Positions 22,176-34,411 of a stretch of DNA of 64,000 nucleotides are shown piece by piece. The notes beneath the pieces are model-generated. The model saw only the letters and a program-made list of their open reading frames with translations. It had not been told where the DNA came from and did not search any database. The stretch covers positions 84,515,982 through 84,579,981 of the forward strand of contig NW_026947484.1 in NCBI RefSeq assembly GCF_034190915.1. The letters run 5' to 3'. Origin of the DNA: Cavia porcellus. Taxonomy: Eukaryota > Chordata > Mammalia > Rodentia > Caviidae. The stretch's first letter is position 1. Each line of letters begins with the position of its first letter. The position numbers and the translations under genes were made by a program.

Positions 22176-24479
22176 TCCTTCTTCATTGCTATCTTTGGTA
22201 ACAGTCAATGCTTAATAAGTAATATTTTTATCTGCCCTGAGGGAAGAAACAGCAAGCTTCCTCTATCTTTCCCTAGTACATGGTAGGTAGCACTGGGGGC
22301 CTGTTACTCACTGTCATGAAGTAGCCTTTTTAAGAACCAACTTTTGTTCAGATATAAGGATGTGGCTTAAGAGTGTATAGAAAAGCCAGGTTTTGCTACT
22401 ACTGCATAGTTACCAAATATATGGGTAGTACAGACAGGAACAATTCTATTCTGCGTTGGGCATCCAAAATAACATAAAAACTAAGGTTGTAATAGCCATG
22501 AAGAGTCAGCCATTGTTTTTTCCAATGACAGTGAAGTCACATCCGCATTGGTTCTATCATTGAGCTGCGTGGCTAACCATTTCCCATTCATGAAGAGACT
22601 CACTAAGCTGTCAGTGTGTACACTTAGGTTAAATGAATCCTTTGATAGGTGCATCTTGCAGTTTAACGAGCCTCACTAATAGATAGTATGCTAAGCGCTC
22701 CCTCACACTTGAGCTCTTGGGAGCTGTACTTTCATCCTCTTGATGAATTCTTGATCTCATAAACAGTGGTGGGTACAGGTAATAAACAGCTTTTTGTTTT
22801 TTATAGCAAGTAAGCTAAGCTGTAAGTTCTGTGTAAAATTCACAGAGGAACAGTAAACTCTTTGGAAATAAAGAGGTAGCAATGTAAAATAAACACTTCT
22901 TTGGTCCATTGTTATCAACTCAGTATTTTTTTTTCTGGAAGCATTTATTACTTGGGTTTCATAAGAAAAGTTGATATTTTTAAATGACTCCTCCATGATC
23001 CCAAGATAACACTTCGTTCTCACAGTCTAGATGGAAACATGCCTGTGTTGTGCAATTTAGACTCTTTCTCTTGTATAAGATTCCAGAAATGTTTCTCATA
23101 ATAACTTCTTTATTTCAGTTGTGCCCTCAAAAGGGCTATCTCAAAGCTCACCTTTTTCTTCTGAACTTTTCTACACATTACGTTCAGTTTTATGACAATA
23201 TGAAAGGTACATATGTGATTAGCTAGAATGATAAGAACACAATCAATTCCAAAGAAAATATGATGCTTGTCTAGAAATCCTTTACCAGGGATAAACCAAA
23301 GAGGAAAGAAGCGTGTTATCAATGGTAGTTGCAGTACAACTGAACAGCAAGCAAGGTAACATTACTGATGTCTTCATCAAGCAGTATCTTTACACTGGAG
23401 ATGAGGAGAGAAAGATTCATAATGAAAGTATATTTCTAAATGAATTTCACCTCCTGCTTCTGAAACTAGTTGACAATTACTTAAAGCCTAATGTTTAGGT
23501 AGATGCAGGTTATTTAACATAGTAACACAATTAAGTTTTAATTGTAACACAATTAGGGTTTAATTATTTCAACCTTTCTTCATAATCACTTTCTCATCAT
23601 TATTTTTGTCAGAAATATAAAGTAGAATTGGAATGAAGAGAGGTGCTCTTTCCATATCCTGTGCATATGTATGCGTAAATCTGAGTGCATTTATGTCTGT
23701 TTACAGGTATGTGAAAGAGTAGAAAGTGGATACTTTGTTGATTTTATTTAACAGTCTAACCATTTAGAATCAATTTGTCTAAAAAAAGGATTTTTTAATG
23801 CACTTGGTGAGAAATAATTACTTTTAAAATTAAATAACTAATCATGTGAGACTATTTTAATCTTTCTAGCAACGTTTTTTTTTTCTTTTTTGCTCAAAAA
23901 GTCTAACAGACTAGTCTCAAAAGAACTGTTCAATGCACATTTGGATATAGTAATTACTCTCATTTGTGACTTCAGCAAGTATACTTAGACCAGCTTAAAT
24001 GAAGCACAGATTTCACATCATCAGCAGAAAAAAAGAGGCACATAGAAAAGATCTTTGGTTTTCAGTTAAGGAAAAGAAGAATGCTCAAAATGTAGAATAA
24101 ATATAAAAGCTGAGACTTGTCTCCACTAATCTATTGCAGGAATGCAAGAATTGAATCTCAAATTCACATATAGGTAACTCTGGAAGTATTCTGCTATTGA
24201 CCAGCCAAAGAAGAAAGAGTTTTCGGATTTTCTTGAAATAACTTTCTAATGCTTTCCTATAGGCCTTGTTTACAGCACAACCCTGAAATATCTTACTGTG
24301 TACCGCAACAGTTCTTGTACAAAGAAATAATACCTCTTGCTCTCCCTTAAAATTTTGTCATGCCTATTAATATTTTCTCTACACCAATGTGGAGCAAATC
24401 ACTGTGATAGTTCTCCTCCAAATACTCGTGCTAAAGACAGAACATTTTTTTGATAAGTTAGCCATATGCATTGATAATG
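22176..24479. other. Unique AT-rich DNA, no gene
   Basis: No coding sequence is recognised. It includes a 22-bp tandem duplication at 23522-23565. The part at 22520-22700 has balanced composition, retains some CpG and may be a conserved non-coding element. Confidence 0.45.
23522..23565 (+). repeat. Two tandem 22-bp copies
   Basis: The unit 'gtaacacaatta...ttaatt' is present twice in direct contact, with 20 of 22 positions equal. Confidence 0.9.
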
Positions 24480-24665
24480 CACATGATTTGTGGAACGAGT
24501 TCAGGGTCAAATACCAGTGTTTTTGAGCCATCTTGGTCATGTTACTACGCTCTTTTGAGAATCATCTGGAAAACAGGAGCAATCAGATGTTCTTTATATG
24601 ATCCATTTGAGGATTATAAGAGAGAATTTTCATAAAATTATCCAGCATAGTACTAGAAATATGGG
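24480..24665 (+). mobile_element. MIR SINE fragment
   Basis: MIR landmarks occur in sense order: 'agttcagggtcaaataccag', 'ttggtcatgttactacgctc', 'tctggaaaacaggagcaatc', 'gaggattataagagagaatt' and 'ccagcatagtac'. Confidence 0.6.
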
Positions 24666-24669
24666 AGAG

Positions 24670-27625
24670 AGGGGCTTAGTTTTATTCCATTAGAGAAGCG
24701 TGAGGCATGGACAATCAGTGGAAGGTTTTATGAGGCTGAATGATGGTTTCCCACACTCCAGATATACAGCTATGGGGGTGAAAGTTACAAACAGCTGCGG
24801 CATTTCTTGCACAGTCATTGTGTAGCGTAAGGGACTTCAGTCAGGAGCTCATAGGCAGCTAGGGCCCAACGCCCCAAGTTATTTTCATTCAGGAGCGCTG
24901 ACCAAATACGTTCAGATTGACAGTTGAGTCCAATGCCACAGGCTTGTCAGTAGGTAGCACCAAGATCGTGTAAAACATGAAAATGTTGGGACCAGGGAAT
25001 TAGGTCACTTTAGTTGTAGTGCCAGGTTCCACTCAGTGTTTAGGATTCAGAGTTACTGGGACATTTTCACTCCGCTCCTGCTGAACTCTACTCTGTGGTT
25101 ATGAAACACAGCAGACTAGTAGTAATAACCCTCTTCATAATGGTTCATAAATGATCAAAAATTTTCCATGAACATATTTCAACGATTAATAAGAAGGCTT
25201 TTGTTTTGCCAGTAAATGATTGACACATTATAGTCACTAAAAGCAATAACAGCAGCAACGGACATAAACTGAGAGCTACACCTGTCAAGTGCTACTGCCA
25301 GACGGAAGTTTTGCTTATTTGTATCTGTACGCCAATGCAAAGGGAGGCTACTTTGGTGAATCTTTACGGCTTGTACTTCAGGATGGAAAAATTCAAGTCT
25401 ACAAATAGTTCCATAAATCTCTACGTTATAACTGAGGTATGAACTGTTATTAACCTTTCCTCTGCCAGCAAGTAGCAATTACAAAGTAACTACAGGTAAT
25501 TCCAGTGGGTTATGTCTCTGAATGTACGAGTGATTTGAAACTATTCTAACTGTAAATTTGAGTTGTTTAACATATACTTTCCTGTAGATGAGAACTACAT
25601 TTTAATAAGTTATTTCACCTCTCTAAATGCATGACTTTAACTTTTTTACAAGTCAAGTGATTTCATGAGCACAGAACATTTTAAATACTAGGAAGACAAG
25701 TTGGAATAAATCAAGAAACATTTCTGTCATTTAAATATGACTTAAACTGAGCATAAAGCAGGAGTCTCAGAAACATCAAATAATTACATAGTGAGTTGAA
25801 TTATTTTCTTAAATAAAATAGATGAAAGTGTTCAATGCTTCAATTTTTAAATTGTTCACATTCTAGTTTCAATGAACAAAACTGTCAAACAAGCTAACCA
25901 GCAGAAATTAAAAATGAAGCTTTCTCCCTTTATTATGTGTTATTACTTGCTTCTCCCATCTTTTTCTCAAATCATACCTATTGCATATCCTGTCTCCATT
26001 TCATTTCATTTCTAACCCCTGCTCTCTACACTTAATTCCCCCTCCCTGTATTTCAGTGCTTCAACGTCTTAACAATGTTTTTCTCCCAATATATTACCTA
26101 TCTGCTTACATAACTTATTTATTCTTAAGGAGATTTACCGTATTTCTCCTAATTATGCTCACTTCTCTCTATTTTTATTTGCTTTCCTTTTGACTGTTGC
26201 CTTTTCTCATTCGCACACCATTCACTGATGATTTTCCCGTATTAACACAACACATCTCTCTCCAGGAATGGAGGATCTCATAGCATTCAAACTCTTGTGC
26301 TTGGTTACACAGAGGGCAGAGGTTAGGGCATCAAATTAACACGCATTGACCTATTCCACTGGCAAGCTGGATGTCAAGATAGGCAATTAAAGCAATGTAC
26401 CATGTCTCTTGTAAAAAAATATCTTCTAAAACGTCACCTTCAGATTCACACTTTCTCTTGACAGCACAAACAGTCCCATTACCTAGGTCATGATGTTTTC
26501 CTGGATCACTAAGTAATGTCTTGAAATTTACCTACTGTACCCAGAAAACTGATGTAGGTTTTTAAAAGATTTAAATAATCTAAAATTACCCCAAATTCAT
26601 TTTTACTCCTCATGTTCCATAATAAAATTGCTAACACTTTTAAAAGAAGCTCCAGCCTACAGTAGTAAAGACACACTGTTTCATAATAAAACAAGAACGT
26701 TTGAAAGTCAGGCAAAAAACCCAGCATGTTTTAAATCTTACTTTTTCTTAGATCCCACGGGTGTTCACCAGACGTCTCCCTAAATTAAGAAGAAATGTGA
26801 CAATAATTAAAATGTGAAAATGATGCCATTAGAATACTGCATATTTAGGTGGAACTCGCGGGAAATGTCAAATTCCAGCAAGAAGTGGAGTTTTTGTATT
26901 TTGGCATTTTCCTTCACACTTATTGTTGTAAAGAACAACTTAAAACAATCTTTTACAGCAATGAGAAGCAAAACATGCTGTGACATTTCTGGGAGGAGGA
27001 ATGATAGTTTAAAACTAGTACACTCCATAATCAAACTTCCATGAAACATGCTAAGATAAACCATATAAAACCACCAATATTATTAAAGAGAAACATTTTG
27101 CTACAAAACTCTATGAAAAGTTTTTACAAAATAGAGTATTGTTTGGATTTTAAATTTTCTTAAACATTAGATTTGATAAGCAGCTCTAAAGAGCATTAAA
27201 TTCCTTTGAATAACATCACAGGACTGTAGCGAGGCAGAATCTCCCAAACTTGATTATAATGTTTAAAAAAGAGACTGGAGTGCAAAAATTTTAAGATTGG
27301 GCTGGGGACAGGCTTGTTAAAAGTTTAATTAAAAACCTGGAGGTTTATTCTTAATATAACTTTTATTAGGATTGAAAAAGTCACAATGCATGAACGTGTC
27401 GCTGTGTTTCAGCAGTCCTATGTTCCTTCACTCTCCACAAACCAGACAACCATCTTTGTATTGTTCCAATGATTTTAGTGAACCTTGTTCATTCTGGCTT
27501 CTTTTTTTAAAATAAGAAAATAGATAAATTAATTTTTCTAGGTGAGACATTTCAGCATGTGGAGGTAATCCATTTTTGTAAATTTTTGGAAAATGCTAAC
27601 AGATTTGAGTTAAACAAAGATCAAC
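24670..27625. other. Unique DNA, no gene; CpG-retaining patch
   Basis: No coding sequence is recognised. Between 24690 and 25480 more CpG dinucleotides are seen than in the surrounding DNA. A 99-codon open frame on the - strand (25179-25478) shows no known domain. Confidence 0.45.
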
Positions 27626-27628
27626 ACA

Positions 27629-27693
27629 GGCCAGAGTTTTAGCTCAGTGGTGTAAGTACCTACCCAGCAAGTGTGAGGTTGTGAGTTCAACCC

Positions 27694-27701
<8 letters not shown>
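27629..27701 (+). mobile_element. ID-type SINE
   Basis: The body 'ggccagagttttagctcagt' with 'ggttgtgagttcaacccctg' contains both tRNA-like promoter boxes. Its 3' tail has become a CT/AC microsatellite. The left flank 'agatcaaca' resembles 'aaatcaaca' after the microsatellite, consistent with a target-site duplication. Confidence 0.75.

Positions 27702-27777
<76 letters not shown>
27700..27777 (+). repeat. (TC)n(AC)n compound microsatellite
   Basis: About 46 bases of TC are followed by about 31 bases of AC, probably expanded from the SINE tail. Confidence 0.95.
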
Positions 27778-27779
<2 letters not shown>

Positions 27780-29729
27780 TCAACAGCGTAAAGGTGTGTA
27801 TATGGGAAGAGGAAAGCATTGAAAGGGCTTCGACTCAACTTTTGGAGTTGATGGCTATATGTGTTATGATGATTGTGGTGATGACTTCATCGAAATGTAA
27901 TGTGTTCAAAGCTATCAAAGAGCTTGCTTACATATACAGTATAATACTGTCATTCGTTCTCTAATAAAGCTCAAAAGGAAGTGAGGGCTGTGAAATATAG
28001 ATTTAATGTAGAGCATGGCATGTATGTAGATAAGCCATTGGAGAAATTAAATGAGTTGGTGTGATAATTTCAGTATTAAAAGATTATCTTGCTGCTGTTT
28101 GATGATCAAGTTCTAGAAACACTGATTAGATGTGTGGATAAAAGTGCATATGCAGTCAGAGAACAACTTATTGGCAGTAGAGGCAGAAATACTGGATTCT
28201 CGATATAGTGAGTTGGTACAGAGAAGATGCTGAGGCAGAGGATAATGAAAGCAAGGCAAAATAAGGTACCAGGAATCCTGGGAGGGTTTCTGATTTGTTT
28301 TGTTCTACTTTCTGTCAATTTCCTGAGGTGTTAAAAATTTAAAATATAATAAAGTTTGAGGAGAATTGAAGGATTCTATTTTCAACATACTATATTTGAA
28401 ATGCTCCTGAGACAATCAAGGGGCAATGTTAAGCTGTGTGAAAATTTCAAGAACAGAAAGTTTGAGTTTCACAAATAATTTTGAGAATGGTTAGGCCCTA
28501 GGTGAGACTGAGTGACACACATGGCAAGGGGGCACAAGACATCGAAAAGGAGTAGATAAAAGAACCCAGAGTCAGGATGCAACACGCCTTATCTGCTTCA
28601 GGGATGTTAACATCCGGTCAACCTCTTGCACAACCAGGATGAACCACAAGATAATTTTAATGATTGCATTTTTTCTTGGAATACTTTGTAATGTTTATAT
28701 TTAAAAGCAAGGAAAAAACCCCATAATATTAAAAACAAAAATATAGTATTTTATTGATTAACGTAATTTTCCCCAGTTTTGTGTTTAGATAACTCTCAAA
28801 GGCTCTTATATGTCTAATTGATTTTTTAAAGTTTGTTTTTAATCATTTCATCTATAGTATATATCTTAAACTAGCCATATCTTATTTTTATATAAAACAT
28901 TTTCAAATGAAATTAAAAGGGAGGCATAGAAATTTTGAAAGAATTTCAAAGAAGTCAACATAATTTATAGAACTTAAACATTCTTTACATGCACTTACAA
29001 TTTGGGAAAAAACTATGAGATGACTTTGCTGCAAGTAGCTATAAAATTTATAGCTGATTCTCTAAATTCAGCTGCTCATACACAGTGACAGAGATTAATC
29101 TCCAACATAGCAGACAATATTGAAATACGGCTGATTATTGCAGAAAGAAAATAAAATGTAATTATTAAATATCTAAAGTGAATGATAGCCTCCAAAATAA
29201 ATGATTAATTTGAGAATTATTCATGGGAAACTTGGTTTCATTAGTTTCCACTGGATTTGAGCATTTCTGAGATTTTGGCAAATCATGTAATATTAAATTA
29301 TTGTTTCTCTGTTTGCAAAGTATAAGGTAAAAAATGACTTCATAGTGTTTTAGAGGGGAAAAAATGGATTGATATGTGTAAAAATGCTTTGGATGGTGGA
29401 AAATATTATGGGCTGCAGAAATAGCACCATCACAATAATAATGAAATACCATAATTAAAGGTGGTACCTGATATTACTCAAAAGAAATATTTAGCAAACT
29501 GAGTCTTGAATTTAATTTGGAATTTTCTAAGTCATGAGTAAGTAAATAACAACTTTCCATATATTGATGAAAGATGACAGTGTTTTCTTTCTATTTTTTA
29601 ACAATTTTATACAGGTCAAATGTGAAGTTTTGGCATGTATGATAAAAACCAAAGGTCTATTATATTAGCTGGACTGAAACTAAATTCTAAAATATGATTC
29701 TTAGATTTGCCCCAATTTTTCTTTTTGTA
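27780..29729. other. Unique AT-rich DNA, no gene
   Basis: Nothing recognised. Open frames are under 100 codons and unremarkable. Confidence 0.5.
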
Positions 29730-29737
29730 CATAATTG

Positions 29738-29895
29738 GCTTATTTATTTTATCTTTTATGAACCCGAGTTTCGCTATGTAGTCCAGCTGGTCTTCACCTC
29801 ACTTTGTAGCCCAGGCTGGCCTCAAACCCACAGGGATCCTCCTGCGTCAGCATTCCAAGAGCTGGGATTATAGGTGTGCATCACCATACCTAGAC
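29738..29895 (-). mobile_element. B1 SINE with internal duplication and target-site duplication
   Basis: Antisense B1: 'tttcgctatgtagtccagct', then the partly repeated 'actttgtagcccaggctggc', 'ctcctgcgtcagcattccaa' and 'gctgggattataggtgtgca'. The two related 'tgtag(t/c)cc' blocks correspond to the rodent-specific internal duplication of B1. A T-rich tail lies on the left. 'cataattg' at 29730-29737 and 29896-29903 is the target-site duplication. Confidence 0.9.
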
Positions 29896-29903
29896 CATAA
29901 TTG

Positions 29904-32035
29904 ATTTTTAATCTTGTTTTTACTTCTTTTCTTATTTATTCTTTGTGATATTACTTAATTTTTTATTATCTTACATTTGATCAACATTAAATGAATAATC
30001 TAACTTTTCATAAAAATTAAAAATGTATTTTCACAAAAAGCATTTTTGCTGGTGAAAAAATATGTAAAATGTATTGCAGAAAAAAGAAAAAAAGTTTATT
30101 TACAGTGACTGAGAAATAACTGCGTTATTCTTTGGTACATAGCATCCCATTTGTTTCATATATATTAGTATACATTATATAAGCTCAGTAATGGTGTTGT
30201 GTTGTTCTTGTTTTACTTAATTTTTCCATTACTATCACAATTGATGTGACTTGCTATTACACAGTATTAATGAGACTTTCTATTACATAGTATTGTTAGG
30301 TGATGCAAAGTTATTTTAATCTTTAATTTTATGGATGAAACATAATTTGTTAGACTAGTACAAAAGATCATTGTTTCCTTTTTCTTATAAGCAGCTCCAT
30401 GGCAAGCATTTTTAATGCTACATATTATAATTAAGGATTATATATGATATACATAGGGATTAATGCCTTAGGATGAATGGCTGAACTCAGACAATCAAGT
30501 ATATTAAATTATAAAATTAATAATACATATTGCTCAATTTTATTTCGTAAAAGATATAATATTTAATATTCTTCCAGACAGATATCAGTGTATGCTTCCT
30601 TGTACTACATTAAATTAGTAAATATTTTATGTTTCATTCTTTAAACTTTTACCAATATGACAACTAAAATTATATATTTTTGTTTTAATGTGTTCTTGGC
30701 TTACCAGTCACATTGAAATTTTTTTCATGATTTTGATTTGTATAATGATTTGCTTCTGAAATTTGTGTTCATGCTTTTTCTTTGTTGTCTATTAGGATAT
30801 ATATCTTTTATAGATTTACTTCTACTTTAGCGATATTAACTATACATGTAGAGATTTGATTGAGAAAACCAATGATAATATGAATATTTCCAGTGATAAC
30901 ATATGCAATGATTTATCCTAAAATTTAGGAGAAAGTTAAATGTGTTTCTTAGTTCAACTAGAAGCAAAAATAATTTTCAGTAGATGAATGAGTTTACGTA
31001 AGCAAAGTTTTATCATCCACTCTCATTGATGTTCTGTTGAGTTTACACTCTTTAATTCCCCCAATATTTTGGATTGTTTACACTGACACATTTTATTCAA
31101 TGCTATATCAGTTGTAGTTTCCATTTTCTTTCCCTTGAACCTGTGTGAACATGTTTCTCTTTTTTCCCTCACACGCCCAATGCAAGATGATGTAACTGGA
31201 TTTTCTTGGTATCTTTTGCACTGAGGGAGGCCTCGCTCCACAGCAAAGGTGAGGATAAGCAGCAGCCAGCAGCACCCTCTCTGTAGAAGGTTCCTTTGCT
31301 TCCCCAGGAGGCCTAATGTTTTGTCCTCCTGCTAGTATCATTTCATAGAATGTGACGTCGCTCATGTCAGCAGCTGATTATGAATGGAATTAAGAGGCAA
31401 TTTATGTGCAGAGATAGGTCTTCTCCTCTAATCTTTAATTTCAACATTCTTACTCCTGGATAGAAAGTAGAAGACTTGAAATTCATATAACTTCAAGGAT
31501 TGTAAACTAGCTGTGTTCACTACTGGTTAGCAAGCATGTGTGCTTCACAAGCATGAGGTGAACTGAAATGAAGCATCGTATAACACTACAGTGCTTTATA
31601 ATCTGTTCACTATCTCCCAAGATTGCCACCAGAATTTAGGAGAGGGTAAGGAGACATTGTAATGGAAGAAGGATTAATTTTGAAGATATTTAGCAGTCAC
31701 ATGATATTGGATGAGTACATTTATTTCTCAAAATAGTCAGTCTCCTTTTCAATAGAACAGATACAAAAAAGAAAGCAACACCTATCTTTCAGAACTCCTT
31801 GTGAACTGAGTAAAACATATAATGGATGTTTTGCTCTTAATGCTGACTTCATTGTTCACTTGTACAGCACATATATTTGAATATTGACCGTGCATTTTTT
31901 TGGACAGTAGAAGTTATGGTTTGAAGACAGTAGTCAGTTCTGCACTATTTACACAGATAATAAACAACAAAGATCAATAGATAGAGCTATGACAAGGAGA
32001 TAGATGAATGGATACTTTCAAGTACAACTAAGTGC
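29904..32035. other. Unique AT-rich DNA, no gene
   Basis: Very AT-rich to about 31000, with a 26-base-period partial duplication near 30248-30295. The part at 31000-31380 is less AT-rich. Its 85-codon - strand frame shows no known domain. Confidence 0.5.
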
Positions 32036-32039
32036 CATG

Positions 32040-32400
32040 AAAAAGGTAAAACAGAGCAATGTGTTAGGAAATTGGCAGTATAGGGCACTGAGGAAGTTCT
32101 CCCTGAAACGTGACAATGTGACCTGGGACCTCAGTAACATTAAGGACCACCACCCCAAAGGAAGGGGTAGGGGTTTGTACAAAGAGCATGTGAGTGCCAA
32201 GTCTCTGACACAGGGAAAAGCGTTAACACTCAAAGAAGGCAAGCGTGTCCAGGGTGGTCGAAGCATAATGACCCTGAAATAGCCACGTAAGAAGAGGGCA
32301 GAGAAGAGGCTAGGCCAGATCTATATTATATACATAAGGCTTTGTACATCTTGGTAAGGAGTTGACCATAAAAAGGTAACGGGAAGCTCCCATGATAATG
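32040..32400. mobile_element. Ancient interspersed repeat, possibly L2-related
   Basis: Text such as 'agggcactgaggaagttctc', 'acctgggacctcagtaacat' and 'cttggtaaggagttgaccat' matches the general order of an old mammal-wide repeat I recall but cannot name securely. The 92-codon + frame inside it (32004) is not credible as a gene. Confidence 0.4.
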
Positions 32401-34300
32401 GTAAACATAGTAAAGGTCAGGTTGATTATCTTTTCAATAGTTTGAGAAACACTGTCTCTGCCCCTGTATGACACAGAAAGCTAATGAATAAATATCACTT
32501 TCCATTCGAACTGCGCTACATTTTAGCATCTGTATGTTTTATTACTCTGTAACATTAATATTTTTCATTATGAAGTCCCAATGTTGGTGATTGATTTTTT
32601 TTTGTATTACTTAAGTCATTTGCTAGTGATGTTAATAATGAAGAAGTATTTATAAGATCCTATGTTTATTTTGAAGTTATTTTTTAAATTCAAATTGCTT
32701 TCCTTTAATAAGAGCTGTAATTAACAGATACCTTTACAGCCTTTCCTTTTTCTTCCTACCCCATGTAGCAAACCTCTTTTTGTTAAGCTGGACTCTCTTA
32801 CTCAATTTTTTTTTTTAAATTTATCAGCCAAAGAAGCAAGCTTCAACTGAGATTCTAAGAATAAATATCTCGTAAAAGGTCTTGTTTTGTGATTTAAAAA
32901 AAAAAAATAAATAAAATAATTTTTTTGCCTGTTTGAGCATCAATTGATAGAGTATATTCCTTTCCCCCAGGGACAGATTTCTCCGTGACCAGACACCCCA
33001 ACCTCCCTCCGTCCTCTCCCCCCGGCTCTGGCATTGGCTGTGCCCAGGGCTGTTCCCTTACCATCAGAGGCTGTTCTGTAGCGTTTTTGTTCAAACATCA
33101 CTTCTATAGACTGAATATTGTCCATCTGACTTACTACTTGCTCCATTTTTCTGCTGGATTTAACAAACGTAACTATGATGTAGGAGAGTTTGCTTCCCCA
33201 CACAGCATTCATTGCTTGCATTTAAATTACCAACAAATTTAATCAGAAGAATAAATAGATATATAATTTACGTGTTTTCAGTGTAGGTTCATATCTATTT
33301 GACAATAGCTATTACATGGAAAACAAATCCTTAAAACTGGATGTACACTATACATACAAACATTTTACTTTTATTTTTCATGTGGAGAAGATTTAACTTC
33401 CAATGTAAGAAGGCTCTGTCTACATTAGTCTTGCAGATATGAATCTTGAACTTCAAAATGAGTCTTATTAATAGAAGGATCACTGATGTAGGGCTCTCAA
33501 TGAAATTTGTTTCTCTAATGTTGGTCCTTGTAACAAGTGTTTATATGATAGAATCCTCAAACTTTAAAAACTTTCAGTGAAATCAGAATTCATCTAAAAG
33601 TCCTGTCTTCCTAAAATGGGGGTGATACAGGTTACCACAAGGAGTAAAAAGGCCTACAGGGAGAATCAATTGTTTGATGATGGTGGAGCTTACATGTTAC
33701 TAAGTAAAGATTTCATTTATTTTGTAATTGTAAAAAAAGTTCCATTTTGTTAAGTGTTCCTATATTTTTACAGTATGTTATTAAGTCATGCCTTTCAAAC
33801 TAACAATCATTTGGCTTGCTAAGAGTTTCTGTTTTACATAAAATGATAGTAACTTTTAATTGTCCTGTGATGAAGGAAATATTAAGTATGTTCAACTTCT
33901 TTACCCTCCATTCCAGCACTCATTTTAATCTGTAATTCTTTGTGTGAAATTTCCTTACAGCATCCTTGTGAATGTAAATATTTAACCCACTACTGAATTC
34001 CCCATTCCCTGACACAGCATTTGCCACAACATTTAGACACATTCATTGAGTAATTGTACAAAACTTCCCTATCACAAATTGATGTTGGAGAGCTCTTATC
34101 AAATCACTTTTCCCAACATATGCTCTTATTAAATCTTCTAAATATGTTTCTGGGAATTCCTCCATATTGATAGGATAATCAGCCAATATATGCTGGGGAT
34201 CACTAAATTATATCTTCCATAATGTTATTATGCTCACTATATTTCAGCATCAATATTCTCATCACTGCTGTAACACAAATAAATTGTAGACCTAAAATTA
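32401..34300. other. Unique DNA, no gene
   Basis: Nothing certain. A short MIR-like phrase near 33610 ('aaaatgggggtgatacaggt') is too small to call. Confidence 0.45.
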
Positions 34301-34303
34301 TAC

Positions 34304-34411
34304 TAGCTTTACCTAATTTTCCATTTAGTGTTTGTTATTTGTATTTTGGATGTTTCTTAGCTTTACTGACTTTCCATTTAGTGTTTGTTATCCTTCTATT
34401 TCCAATGTTTT
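34304..34411 (+). repeat. Two tandem copies of a ~54-bp unit
   Basis: 'tagcttta' at 34304 and 34358 starts two copies. Each continues into 'tttccatttagtgtttgtta', and the copies diverge in their last third. Confidence 0.8.

Noticed and set aside
27644..27838. 64-codon frame with Cys-Val and Arg-Glu runs
   Set aside because: Translation of the (TC)n(AC)n microsatellite.
32004..32282. 92-codon + strand frame rich in lysine
   Set aside because: Falls inside an ancient interspersed repeat.
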